NCBI GenBank assembly: GCA_003508835.1
Contig: PUFA01000068.1
Span: 4,836,001-4,900,000, forward strand
Source: Eonycteris spelaea
Taxonomy: Eukaryota; Chordata; Mammalia; Chiroptera; Pteropodidae
Direction: 5' to 3'
DNA: 64,000 nucleotides
Shown piece after piece: positions 22,566 through 34,274 of this stretch. Below the pieces are notes generated by a model. It was not told the origin of the DNA and searched no databases. It saw only the letters and a program-made list of their open reading frames with translations. The position numbers and the translations under genes are program-made. Positions within the stretch are counted from its first letter, which is position 1. Every line of letters starts with the position of its first letter.

Positions 22566-24114
22566 ATAAACATGGGAATAAAATCAACATCAGACAAGCA
22601 GATACCTGTTTCAGGAACAGGTTTGGCTCCAGCTGTGCTTTACTCAGTTTTTAGTAGGTACATAAAACAATTCCATGAATGAATGAATTCATGCATGGAA
22701 ACAAATGACAATAGATTAGAGCTCACTTTGTGTGTGGCACTTTCACCTTATATTATCTTGATCACCAGTGTCCACGTTATAGACTCTCAGTTCTTCATGA
22801 AGACTGAGCAACTCCTTTCAGAGATTATTTATTTCCTCTCCAGCAGAAAATATCTCTCCAAGCAGATGTTTCTTGAAATGTGGCCATTAATTTAAGAAAA
22901 AAGTTCAAGAATTCTAGTTCCATTTATGACACCATCACTTGCTTTTTCCACTGTGACCTTAAATAACACAGAATCTCAGAGGTAGATGAGAACTTAGAAT
23001 CAGATAGGCCAGCCTTCATCAAACTCCAGTAATGACAGGAGCCCAATCCACTGTCTTCACGGGTCCAAGTTTTACTTCTACTCTTGGCAAAATACGAGTA
23101 TTTTGAGATATTATAAGAGGATATTATAAGAATATATCTATTAATTGATTCAACCAAGACTTATCAGGCACTGACAAAGTGAAAGTTACTATATTAGGAC
23201 AACTTTTTGTAAACGGGTAAACTGAAAAAGCCAACGAGAATATGTTAAAGAAATGCCTAACCTTTACAATGCAATATGTGGTAATACATATTTTTCATGG
23301 CATTTGAGAATATCCCAGTCTATTTCAGAAGCATGTACATATTGATATAACAATTACTATCTCAGATTAGGATATGAGCTACTTCTGTGGATGTTAGCAT
23401 GTGAAACCACCCTTATGTACCAACTTAATCCCTAATTAACATTCAGAAGAATGGAGGCCAGTCAGCAAAAGCTGGGAGAGTCAATCATGTATTCTTCACA
23501 TTTCAGTGGGAATATCCAAATTCTCAGCTCTTTAAATTGATAGCAAACATCCAGGGATGAATGAATGGTATACACCATTTACTTCTATAACATCTAAAAG
23601 AAAACAGAGAAATTGTAAATTTTCTTAGGAAAGTACTTTAAATTACTTGGTAAAGTGCCAGCTCTTAAGGCAGCAGATTATGTTTAGAGTATTGACTTTT
23701 CAGACCTTGTAAAAAGCAAGAAACGGGCAGAGCCTGGAATCAAACTAACATTTGGAGCTCTATGAAATCAAATGGGAGTACTGTGGGGCCCATGCTTTTT
23801 TTTTTTTTTTTAATGGTAGTTTTGGATGTTCTAATTGGTTTTCTGCTTTGGGAGAATGGTAAATTATTCATTTGATATTCTTAGGGCAAGGAAAATAATA
23901 TTCTGATCTGTTTTCTCAACACGTATGGCATATGTTCATTTATCCTTTTCCATAGCTGGTCCTAATTATTGTTATTTTGTAATTAATAACCAGGCTGTGA
24001 TAAACCAGATGAAGGCTAATTAAAATATGTTGGCAGATTTTGGATAGGAAATGGACTCTGAAGCATTATGTAATCATAAAACAATTTCACTTGTTGAAAA
24101 GTATATATTCATGA
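22566..24114. other. Unassigned intronic sequence
   Basis: No gene recognised. A T16 run lies at 23797-23812. Confidence 0.45.
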
Positions 24115-24210
24115 GACTTACAGTAGGTACCAGACATTATCCTGGATGCTAAGGATTCAGAGGTGAATAAGACAGAATCTTTCCTCCATATACAGCTCAA
24201 AGACATGTAA
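24115..24210 (-). repeat. L2 LINE 3' end, antisense
   Basis: gtaggtaccagacattatcc, tggatgctaaggattcag and ggtgaataagacagaatc match antisense L2 3' end; perhaps the same insertion as the piece at 24.9 kb. Confidence 0.65.
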
Positions 24211-24230
24211 ATGAAGAATTCATTACTCTA

Positions 24231-24293
24231 TTATATATATATAATATATATATATACTCTATTATATATATTCATATGAATACATATGTATCT
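24231..24293 (+). repeat. (AT)n low-complexity block
   Basis: TATATA blocks with a duplicated tactctattatatata unit. Confidence 0.85.
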
Positions 24294-24879
24294 GCCAAAG
24301 ACTCTCAGTTTCTCCAGTGTACCTAATCTCTAGGTAACTAAAGTCAGACTAGTATAAGAGATAATGGTGAAAACAAGCATGATCTTAGACTCTCTTCTGC
24401 AGAAGTTTGAACATACACACAGGAATGTTACCCACTCATACCTTGTTTCACCAATTTCTAATCACTTATAAGAAGCATTATTTTGGAAATTTACCCTTAC
24501 CTTCTCATAGCTCCATCTGCTAGTATACCTACAGAGCTCAGAATCCAGGTATAGTTCACTCCCTTTGTAGAAATCATAAAGTTGGCAGCCTCAAGCCATT
24601 CCCAATTTCAGGACATAGAGCAACCTCTTTATCTCACAAGACTTCAGTCATATGTTATGGTGGTCTATTTTTGGCAAGCTTTCTCTCCTTGCAAAATAAT
24701 AGAAAATTTGTCTGAGTCTTTAATGTTTTAACTGTCTCAAAGTCTGTAAATGCAAAATCAAATATCATTTCTAGACATAATAATGCTGTAATAGAAGTAC
24801 ATGTAACTCTAAAGGTAAGCAAAAGAGAAATCGCATAACTGCCTGTTTTTCTTAAAGTTTTCAGACACTGAGCTCATCA
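24294..24879. other. Unassigned intronic sequence
   Basis: Nothing recognised between two L2 antisense pieces. Confidence 0.4.
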
Positions 24880-25300
24880 GTTGGATAGGAAGGAAATGTG
24901 TTCCAAGTAAAAGGCTTAGCGCAGAGTTAAGCCTCATGGTGTGCACAGCACTATGCACTCTGGGGTCCCAGTAGTTCTTTGTGGCTAAAGGTTATTGAGT
25001 GGGTAATAAAGCTGGAAACAGACAGATGCAGGCTGTCGAAGACCTTATTTGCTAAGCAGAGGATTTTGAACTTTATCCTGTAAGGTGAGGAGCTGTCGAT
25101 TTTTAAAGCTGAGCAAAGACGTAATCCAATTTGTGTTTTTAGAGGGATCACTTTGTCAGCTGTTTAAAAATGGTCTGAAGACCAGTTAGCATATCATTAC
25201 AGTAGAAAGCTTAAGGAACTAAACTGAAGCTGTGGAGATAGAGATTAATGGATCCAGAATTATTTATTGAATAGAACGGATGGTACTTTGTGATCAATTC
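24880..25300 (-). repeat. L2 LINE ORF2 C-terminal region, antisense
   Basis: The order gaagaccttatttgctaagc, ggattttgaactttatcctg, gtaatccaatttgtgttttt, agggatcactttgtcagctg, gaccagttagcatatcatta matches antisense L2 coding sequence. No frame is intact. Confidence 0.85.
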
Positions 25301-25479
25301 AAGGAGAACAATTTTCTGGCTCGGGTATTCACTAGATTGCATCACCTCCTCTCAAAGACATTGTCACTCTTGCCCACAATAAATGTATTTAAACATAAAA
25401 CTCAGTAGAAGGAAACTCAGTAGAAGGAAGTGGAGGCAAAGTATATTAGAAAGTCTCTTGTTTGACATGGGGGTGACCT

Positions 25480-25725
25480 GATGTCATAGAGGAGCCAGAA
25501 ATTGTATCAGACTGTCTAGGTTTGGGACCTTTCTTCAGCCATACCAATCACGTGCATTTAACTAAGCACTTTATTTCCCTCAGAGCCTCAATTCTCTCAT
25601 CAGGAAAGGGGGGAAATAATCAAATCTGTGCTGTTTTTCTCATAAGATTGTTGTGAGGATCAAAAGAATGTAGCAAATGAATTTTCGTATATTCGCTAAC
25701 TACATCAGTTATTATGAATTATTTC
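25480..25725 (+). repeat. MIR SINE, sense
   Basis: agactgtctaggtttgggac, cctcagagcctcaattctct, tcataagattgttgtgagg and atcaaaagaatgtagc follow MIR. Confidence 0.75.
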
Positions 25726-26884
25726 TATATGCTTATTTTACTTTAAGGTCTTATTTTACTTTAAGGCCTATATTTATTTTTAGTATTATCACAAATCAAA
25801 TGAAAAAACTTATTGGCATAGGTAAATCCCCTGAGACCATGTAAAAGCTGTCAATGCTGATTTGTTTATCATTTTTAGCAGTAATACTTCTTATCACCAT
25901 ATACAGTCATATATTTCCCTTTTATTAATACATTATAAGTTCCCTGTAAAAAGTGGCATGTTTCTAAAGCCATATGTGACTTTATACTCCTATGGGGTAA
26001 TTTTCTTTCTTATCTACTCATGTGGCAGTTTTCCATACTACTTTTGAGGACTGTAGACAAAATAACATCTGTTCTGTGCAGCATTTTCCATACCTTCCTT
26101 ATTGTTTCTAAAAATCCCAGCAACTTTGCAAAGTGTAGGATTCAATCTAGCAAGTGGAGGGGCCGGGAGTCCTACCAGGGCATTCCTGCACCAGCTTCTG
26201 CTCTCATGTAGCCTTAATCCCTCTCTTGAACACACACCACAGTTTCACACTCAGTCTTCCAAGCCTCTTATCCATGTGCTGGGAATCTGTGGAAGCCAAA
26301 AGAGAATTTGAGCCCTCTTGGCATGATTTCATCTGGGAAATAGCACCATTAAAAAGAGAAAGAAGATGCTTAACAAATCATTGACCTTCTTAGGTCCTTA
26401 AAAACCTAATATAATCTTAAAGGATTCCTAATTTCATTTTTAATTAAAACCAGGAAAGGAAAGCCTCTGGGCATGACTCAAAAGGCACAGCCCTTTCCCA
26501 AGTTTATGCAGCAGTTTCTTCTTTAAAGGCCTGCACTGCCTTTTTGAAGTAGGTGATCACTAAGCCCGATTTGAATTAAGGAAAATAAGGAGAGATTAAT
26601 TGAGTCCCACAAAGTCACAGAGGCTGCTCTTGCCATATGCCATTTTACAGCCTCTTTTCTCTGCAATGTGATATATGCAAGGTTTGCAATGAAACAGCCC
26701 TTGCTTTGAAATTAATGCATTTTCTGTATACTTTTTAAAAACCATGCTATTTACTGCTGCCCTTCACTCTTTCTTTTTATATTAAGGTAGAGAAGTTCTT
26801 TCATTAATAATTCAAGAATTTTTTAAAGCTCATTTAAAATTACATGGTATAATGTAAAGAAGGCAAGAAAACATGGAACTCAAC
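25726..26884. other. Unassigned intronic sequence
   Basis: No gene. A 17-base duplication lies at 25732-25766. The 26450-26720 stretch is non-repetitive and of mixed composition and could be a conserved non-coding element; this is only a guess. Confidence 0.4.
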
Positions 26885-26995
26885 TCATTTTAAAAGCTCT
26901 CATTTACTCCTCAAAACCCTGGTAGGTAGATTGAGAGTGAGAGGCTCAGAAGAACTATGAAATGAACCCAGATTGGTCTTACTCCAAAATTCTTG
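26885..26995 (-). repeat. MIR SINE fragment, antisense
   Basis: ctctcatttactcctcaaaac, ctggtaggtagattgag, agaggctcagaag and atgaacccagattgg fit the middle of antisense MIR. Confidence 0.55.
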
Positions 26996-27334
26996 TTTGT
27001 GATATTCAAATAACTCTCTATGATGAAGCAATCTAAATTTAATTGATTTTCTATTGGAAAAAAAAAAAAGAGCCAGATTGCTTATCTACCCGAGATGTTA
27101 TGAATATTTTCCCTTAGTTTTAGCATATCTTTTATAATGTTTTGGGAGTGATCTTTATATTTACTTAAGTGACCATTATATTATTGGGTATCAAAAAGAA
27201 ACTTAACAAGAAGCATAAATTCAAAAACAATCCTCTGTGGAAGCAAAATAGCTGCGAGAAAATGCTATGCAAAATCACTATAGCAACAAAGAATCAGATA
27301 GTACGTTAGACCATAACACCCACCACGTAGATAT

Positions 27335-27500
27335 TAATTAAAACCACTGACATGTATTGAGTGCTTTTATGTGCTAGGGACTGTTCCAAACTTTTATACG
27401 TACTAACTAATATTATCCTCATGACAACTTTAGATATTATTCCAATCTTAGAGGAAACTATGATACATATTTTAGCTAACAAATTGAAACAATGGAATGG
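27335..27500 (-). repeat. MIR SINE, antisense
   Basis: cactgacatgtattgagtgc, tatgtgctagggactgttcc and tattatcctcatgacaac give a clear antisense MIR 3' half. Confidence 0.75.
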
Positions 27501-27626
27501 GGTAGTTGATATTAAATACATCAGGACTTAGAATATTGATTTCATTAGAGCACAATCTTTGTTTGTTTTATTTAATGTTACATTCCCTGTGCCAAAAATG
27601 GTTCTTAGCATGTAGTATAATAGATA

Positions 27627-27634
27627 GTGATGAC

Positions 27635-27673
<39 letters not shown>

Positions 27674-27684
27674 TGATGATGATG
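27627..27684 (+). repeat. (GAT)n trinucleotide microsatellite
   Basis: About twelve uninterrupted GAT units (27635-27671) with imperfect flanking units. Confidence 0.95.
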
Positions 27685-27694
27685 GAGAAGAAAC

Positions 27695-27935
27695 AGAAAA
27701 CAATTGCTATTGTTTATATGATCTTATTAGTTGCCAGGCTGTACTTTATACCAATTAGCTCATTAATCCACACAGCAATTCAGGAAGGTGTTTGTTGTTA
27801 TTATTATCCATATTTTGCAAGTGAAGAAATTGAGCTCTTCAAATGTTAAGTAGTCACACTGATAGAATTTGAATCTAAGCAGGCAGGCACCAGAATCTGT
27901 GCTTTTAAACGTGCTCAATAAATATTTATTGAATG
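27695..27935 (-). repeat. MIR SINE, antisense
   Basis: gttgccaggctgtactttat, agctcattaatccacac, tattttgcaagtgaagaaat, gtagtcacactgatag and ggcaccagaatctgtgc. Confidence 0.75.
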
Positions 27936-28059
27936 TTATTCTTATCACACATAACACTCCTCAAATATTAAATTTTGCTTAAGAAAAAGTCCCTCATTTT
28001 ACTACAGTCAAATTTAGATAATAGATAGATGATAGATAATGAATATATGGTTATGAATC

Positions 28060-28300
28060 TTTAGTACAGAGTGTTAGGGTTAGAATCCTTCCTTCACATC
28101 CTCCTAGTTATGTAAACTTGAGCAAATGACTACCCTGTGCCTCTGTGTCTTCATCAGTATGATAACAGGAATTGTAGTATTCATCCATCTCATGGAGTCA
28201 CTATAACGATTTAATGAGGTTATATATAAAGTGCTAAGAGCAATACCTGATAAATACAAAGTGTCCTGTTAATGTTAGCTATCATTATATGTGTGTGTAT
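28060..28300 (+). repeat. MIR SINE, sense
   Basis: ctagttatgtaaacttgagc, cctctgtgtcttcatcagta, gatttaatgaggttatat and aagtgctaagagcaatacc follow MIR. Confidence 0.75.
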
Positions 28301-28781
28301 TAAATGATATATCATGACCCCCTAAATAGAGAGCCCAGGCTGAGGTAGAAATGAATTTTTCAGTTCTGTAGACTTTAAGCTCTTATAAAATTGAAATAGG
28401 GCTCTTAAAGTCAGCAGGGATGTGTGTTAAGTTGAATACTAAAATTAAGATTACGCTATTCCAGAGAAAATAAATACATTAGAGAATTAAAGTATTTTGC
28501 TGTTTGCTTTAAATTTCTATTGGGCCTATCTAACCCAGACAGAAACTTTGTCCAAATTCAAAAAAAAAAAAAAAAGCTCCCCTTCTTCTGGATAAAGGGC
28601 AAAATATGCCAGGACCCAAATGTGATATTATAAACACAGTTCAGACTAGATTTGTATTAGTATACTTCTGGGGATATACAATCCAGACATAATAAAACCC
28701 TATTTTCAGGAAGTGTAGAAGCCACTGGACCCAGAGGGGTGTTTGTTTGTTCTTGTGGATATAAGTGACAGCTATTGGTAA

Positions 28782-28826
<45 letters not shown>

Positions 28827-31234
28827 AGGATTTATTACGGATTGCATTTTCAAATACATGTGAATTTTACTCAGCTTTCAGCCTTATTTATTTTGGCTCC
28901 ATCCTGATTTCTCCTAGATAATACAATTCTAGATTTGTATTCATTGGTTCCTAGGCATTAAAATATTTTTCATGTGAAACCTCAAAGTCAAGTGACAGCC
29001 CAGATATCCTTCCAGCTCTTCCCACTTCACATGATGGGTTACTTGATAAGTTCTCACTGTCTTGCTGTCATTGGAATCTGTGCTTCTTGTACGTATGTAG
29101 GCCTTAGGCAACACTGGGCATGAGAAAAGAGGCTGTGAGTAAGAAAAGGGTCTCTGACCAGATTTCCACCAGATAACTGCTGGGATTCTGAGATGCTTCT
29201 TGCCTTCTCTGCAGGTCCCTTGGTGACTTATACATTGCCCTGGACAACCATTTCCACCTCTTACAATACAACCTTTCCTTTCCTTTTGTTTTCCCATAGG
29301 ACTTCCCTCACTGATGACAAGTTACTTAGTTTTCTCATTTTTGTCACTGTTTCAACCCCTTAGAATGTTATTTCAGAGGTACATCTCTTCATTTCCACTG
29401 TTGTCCACATTGTTATTCCATGTTTAGACCAGACTCTAGGAGATGGGCAATGTCTGGCAGGGGCAAAATGAAAAGCCTTTTATTTTCACCCTAGATTGCT
29501 GCTCCACAATTGGAAGTTTCATGTTACAACACTGACATCTGACATCCTCTTGACAGGTACCGTGGGGAGCGAGTGTTCAGCCAAGGTCTTTCCTCGAGAC
29601 AAGGACTGTTGCCTTCCCTCTTTCGCCTCTTATCTTCCATAGCAGCTCTCTTCCTGTCCCTGTCAGATTTCCTGCCTCATCTTTTACATCAGAGCCATTT
29701 CTGCTGGGGTCCTTGTAGCCCATTAAAATCAGCCTCTAATTCAGACTCTTTTCCCAGCAGAGAAAAAAAAATACAGACTTTTCTTTGTTTAACAGCATTA
29801 ATATTTAGTTTCTGGAGCATCTGACTTTTCTCAGAAGATGATCTACTTTTTAAAATCCCAAAGTTAAAAAATTACAATGGGAGTGATGGGAATAGTGACT
29901 GTGAGAAATCGGGAAAAGGGCTGATGAATGCTTTGTCCAGTGATGCTTCAGGCAGCTGCTGGCATCCAGTTGGTCAAGGGTTACTATAAACCTCTGGACA
30001 AAGACCTATAAATCACAGTTTCACAATTCTCTTTTCTGAGTCCTCATTTAAGTATATAGTGTTGGTTTCTTCTCCCTCTTCTCTCTAAAAGGCCACCTGA
30101 TGGATCCTATGTCCTTGCTATGCCACTCAATGAGAACTTTCCTGTGGAATGTCATAGGGCCTCCTCTGTTTCCATAGGTCAACAAGTGGAAATACACATA
30201 TTCTCAAGACTCAAACTTTTCCTAACACCACATCTTCCTTCTCAACATGTTATACTTCATACCCTTCCTTTCTTCTTGCTAGGCCCAAAGTCAGCTACTG
30301 AGGAAGTTTGCAAATGATCTTTAATTCTTCTTCCATCCCATAATGCCCAGGGGAATAATAAACCTCAAAAACAACCTAAGTCAGTTTGAAAATTTTTCTC
30401 TAGTAATAACTCTGTGTAACATGAAAACAGAGTATTCTGTTTTCTGTCACCTCTCTATGGGTAGGAACCATGTGATGCACGAGCATACAGTAGACATTCA
30501 ATGGAATGACAAGTGGTCGGTGTTCCCTAAAACAGCAATTCAGAAGGAGAATTTACATTTAATGGGAGTTCTTCTCCAGGCTGAAGGCAATGCATGAATG
30601 AGTCAGTAGTTGAAGGGGAATCCTTCTCTCTGAGTCATAGTTCGTGCTCATTCTCTTGGGAGAAGGTGATGCATACAGTTTTCCCTGGAATTTCTGAGTT
30701 ATGCCACAGAAACAGATTTTCTTTATCCTACCTAATGTGCATTGCATTATAACAGGTGATGCCTAGTTTTTGTTAAAGTCTGTCATTTGTACTCAACATG
30801 TGCCAGTACCAGATGCTCTGGAGAAGTCACATGATATGTGAAATCCATTGCAATGTTCCCTGCTAGACTTTCAAAGGTGGGATCAAACAAACCTCTCAGC
30901 AACTCTGACTGACCCAGTGAATGGTAATAAAGCAAAAATCAATTCAACAAACAGAAGATTGAAAAGAAACAGACTAAGGCATGCAAATAGAATTTAATTT
31001 TAGCACCACTTACTCTGAAAATTTGCTTAGCATGCTAAGTATATGTCAGTGCTTGGCAAGATGAGAGTAATTGTCATTCCTTTTCTCTAATGTTCCTTCC
31101 ATCAACTATAAAGAAAAAGAAAGGGAAAGAGGAGGGTAGCAAATAAGCCCAAACCTCACAGTATTTTCTTGGGGCCCTAAGTATCATTAAATCATAGAAT
31201 GCTCAATCAGAAAATGTTAGAGAAGTTTTATATT
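28301..31234. other. Unassigned intronic sequence, 2.9 kb
   Basis: No gene or recognised family. It includes an A16 run near 28560, the A38 tract at 28785, and a 118-codon minus-strand open frame at 28941-29297 with no recognisable domain. 29.0-30.0 kb is somewhat less AT-rich than its surroundings. Confidence 0.4.
28785..28822 (+). repeat. Pure poly(A) tract, 38 bases
   Basis: Uninterrupted A38. Long pure A runs usually mark young retroposed tails, but no SINE, L1 or processed gene copy was found directly upstream, and no flanking duplication was seen. Confidence 0.95.
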
Positions 31235-31390
31235 CAACCTCTTTTTTTTTTTTTAATTGAGAAAATAAGTCTAGCAAAATTAAGGGACTTACTCAAAATG
31301 ACACAGTCACACAAGTAGTTTGTGGCAGATATAAGACTTGAGTCAAAGATGTCAGGTGCCAATGCTCTTCTCCCAGCTTGTAAATATAGC
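31235..31390 (-). repeat. MIR SINE, antisense
   Basis: aattgagaaaataagtctagc, aagggacttactcaaaatgac, acagtcacacaagtag and gtggcagatataagacttg. Confidence 0.65.
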
Positions 31391-31584
31391 TGAACAGAGT
31401 CCTCTAGAAAATTTGCATATCATAGACCAAGCCTGGAAGGAAACAGAACTATTACCTCAGGACAATAGTGTTTACCTCAGGAGAGTGTGATTGGAATGGG
31501 GAAATAAAGTATCTTTTAGTTCAGAAAGGTTTAAATTGTTCCATTATTAGGAAAAATTAAATTAAGAGTCCCCATTTAAACTCA
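31391..31584. other. Unassigned intronic sequence
   Basis: Short gap between a MIR and the L1 3' end; nothing recognised. Confidence 0.4.
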
Positions 31585-32150
31585 GCATTTCCATGCTAGA
31601 TATAAATCCAAGAGAAATGATGTATGTTCATACAAAACTTGTACACAAATGTTCATAGCAGCATTGTTCATAATAGCCAAGAGGTAGAAACAACCCAAAT
31701 ATCCAAAAACTGATGAACGAATAAATAGTATGAAGTATACCCATACAGTGTAATGTTATTTAGTCAGAAAAAGGAATTAAGTATTGATACATGCTACATC
31801 ATATACGGACCTTGAAAACATGCTAAGTGAAAAAAGCTAATCACAAAGGGCCACGTATTTCTATGATTCCATATATATGATATGTCCACAGTAGACAGAT
31901 CTATAGAGCCAGAAAGTAGATTAGTGATTGCCTAGGGCTGAATAGAGAGGTGGCAGGAATTAAGAGTGACAGTTAATGAGTATGGGATTCTTTCTGGGGG
32001 TTACAAAATGTTTTTAAATTAGATTGTAATGATGGTCACACAATTTTGTTAATACACTAAAAGCCACTGAAAGATACAGTTATATGGGTGGATTTATGGT
32101 ATATGAATCATATCTCAATAATGCTATTAAAAATTTCCTTTTAAAAGTTA
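31585..32150 (+). repeat. L1M-type LINE, end of ORF2 and 3' UTR, sense
   Basis: tagcagcattgttcataatag, agaggtagaaacaacccaaat, gaaaacatgctaagtgaaa, agattagtgattgcctaggg and gatggtcacacaattttg are hallmark L1 3' sequence. It is truncated at the 5' side and diverged, so mammal-wide or early eutherian in age and inactive. Confidence 0.9.
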
Positions 32151-32309
32151 TTTTATATAACAATAATAAAACTAAGACTGTCCTTATGACATTAAGTATT
32201 CAGATAAAAATAATAGAAAACCTACTTAAAAGTTAGATGCTTTTTTTACCCTCGACAGATTATTCAAATAGAAAATTAGAGGATTTAGAGGTCTTCAGAT
32301 TTTTTACAG

Positions 32310-32505
32310 TTTTAGTAGGGCAATAGCTCTCATTTACTAAGCACTAATTTTTGTTTGATGTTCTACAAACAATCACTAATCCTCATAATAAATCTAAAAG
32401 TAGATATTTTTATTCCTACATTACTAATAAAACTAATAGTTGACGGAGCTGAAATTCAAACCCAGTTCCATTTTCTTTTACTATACCACAACTATCTCCT
32501 CATTA
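32310..32505 (-). repeat. MIR SINE, antisense
   Basis: ctctcatttactaagcacta, atcactaatcctcataataa and gagctgaaattcaaacccag follow antisense MIR. Confidence 0.7.
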
Positions 32506-33114
32506 TGTAAAAATAATCTTTAAAACTCTCCTTCCCAACTAGAGGAATTGTCTACACTCTCTCTCTTCTACTTGTGCCATTAATTTTTCAAAGTGCTGCA
32601 ACCCAAGTTCTGTCCCCACCTTTCCACTGAAATTGTTTTCACTCAAAGTCACCAAGATATTTTGTTTCTAAGTCTGGTGGAAACTTCTTAGACCTTATCA
32701 AATTTTCTTTCTCTACACTTGCCTCCACTGCTTGCTTATTTCCGAAACTTTTTTTTTTTACTACTGTCCCTTTTCCAGGCTTTTGATTCTCTTTGCACTT
32801 CTGACTTTCTCTTATCTCCTTAGACATCTGCTCTTCTCCTCCTCATCCCTTTTTGTTTATTTCACTCAGTGATGCCTTCTCTCTCTTCTGCACACACTCT
32901 CTTCAGTAGACTACATCCATGTCCTCAGATTTGGTTTCCAATTATGTGCTTATGTCTCCCATCTCTATATTCACAACCAGATCTTTCCTTGACTCCAGAA
33001 TCACACATCTAAATATCTACTGTCATCTATCTTCAAATGCCATACGGCACATTAAAAAGCACATTTATCTTTCAGGTTGTTGTCTTCAGTTACATCCATG
33101 TTTTAATGACCATT

Positions 33115-33300
33115 AATAGTATGGTGTAGTATTTAAAAACATGTGCTTCAGTTCAGATTTTAGCTCTACTGACTAGCCGTGAGATCTCTCTATGAACTTA
33201 GTACATGGGAGTAATAAAAGTATCCATCTTACAGTCTTTGTGAGGATTAAAGAGTTTACATATGAAAAGTGCCGGCCACTGAGAACTTTTATGGTTATAC
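33115..33300 (+). repeat. MIR SINE, sense, nested in L2
   Basis: agtatggtgtagtatttaaa, agctctactgactagccgtg, gtctttgtgaggattaaag and gaaaagtgccggccac follow MIR, with L2 sequence on both sides. Confidence 0.75.
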
Positions 33301-33620
33301 ACCAAGACATTTTCCTAGAGTCTTCTTACTGATTCACCTTAAGTTGATCTTTAAGTATCCTTTCAACATATGTTTAATATCCTGAATAATTTCTCTACAG
33401 TTTTCCATATTACATCCACTGTAGATACAGCAAGATCATTGTTTATCTGAAGTACTTACTAACTGGTCTCCACCACAAGCTCAGTGCACCTCAGTCCATT
33501 CTCCACACTATGGCCCATATGGAGTCCTCTAAAGTACACATCTGGTTTTGTCTGCCTGATTAATTTTCCACTTTCTGCATCACCTGCCTCTCATTTCAGT
33601 CAGTTCTCCTTTCAGTTCCT

Positions 33621-33646
33621 GGGGGGGGGGGGCGGCGGGGGCGGGG
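33621..33646 (+). repeat. Poly-G tract G12-C-GG-C-G5-C-G4
   Basis: A near-pure G run of 26 bases, with three long runs and enough Gs for a four-stranded fold. It sits inside the L2 relic and is the only such tract of this length on the plus strand in the window. Confidence 0.95.
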
Positions 33647-33823
33647 AGAATGTCTTCCTTACCTTCAAGTTCTTGCTCATGCTTCTCTTGTTCTTAAACT
33701 CCTCCTCTATAAATAAACGCACACACAGATAGTATTCACCTGGCCGTCTTAATGCCACCTCCCATTCACAGATCTCTTCACCTGGGTAACCTGTAATAAG
33801 CCCAGAAAATGCATCTTCTATAA

Positions 33824-34046
33824 CAGGGGTTCCCAATCCCAGGCCACGGACCGGTCCTGGTCCATGGCCTGTTAGGAACCAGGCCACACAGCAAAAGGTT
33901 AGCAGCGAGCAAGTAAGCAAAGCTTCATTTGTATTTGCAGCTGCTCCCCAGCACTAGCATCACCACCTCGGCGCCACCTCAGATCATCAGACATTAGATT
34001 CTCATAGGAGCACCTGTCTCTGGTGCCAAAAAGGTTGGGATTTCTG
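33824..34046. mobile_element. MER1-like hAT-Charlie DNA transposon, complete ends
   Basis: It starts CAGGGGTTCCCAATCCC and ends with the inverted-repeat partner GGTTGGGATTTCTG. Inside are tccatggcctgttaggaacc and agattctcataggagcacc, phrases of the MER1 group. Flanks are TTCTATAA (33816-33823) and TTCTATAT (34047-34054), an 8-base target duplication with one change, as expected of hAT elements. It is about 223 bases, internally deleted and non-coding. Confidence 0.85.
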
Positions 34047-34274
34047 TTCTATATTACAATGAAAAGCCCCTGCTTGATGCCCTCATCCTGGTGAGGGGCC
34101 CTCCTGTATCCTCGTAAAATTATAGATATTAGCCTACTGCATTATTATCATTATTTGATTTCTTTATCTCATCAACTGAGCTTGTTGAGTTCAGGAATTA
34201 GGTTTTGATCATTTCTTGTATGCCTGGTGCCCAGCACTGTACTTAACAAATATTAACTATTCATTTTTTTAAAA

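Larger units (their letters stand above)
32540..34265 (+). repeat. Long L2 LINE relic, sense, interrupted by MIR and MER1
   Basis: From 32620 the phrase tgaaattgttttcactcaaa-gtcaccaa parallels L2 reverse-transcriptase coding sequence. 32920-33100 follows the next coding stretch. 33450-33820 matches the C-terminal region and UTR, and 34150-34250 the 3' end (gttgagttcaggaatta, ctggtgcccagcactgtac). The coding frame is destroyed. A MIR (33115-33300), a poly-G tract and a MER1-like element (33824-34046) interrupt it, giving the order of insertions. Confidence 0.7.

Noticed and set aside
28576..28822. Processed pseudogene or SINE ending in the A38 tract
   Set aside because: No mRNA-like or SINE body and no target duplication could be found, so only the A tract is annotated.
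28941..29297. 118-codon minus-strand open frame
   Set aside because: Arg/Lys-rich and featureless, with no similarity or splice sites supporting a gene on this strand.
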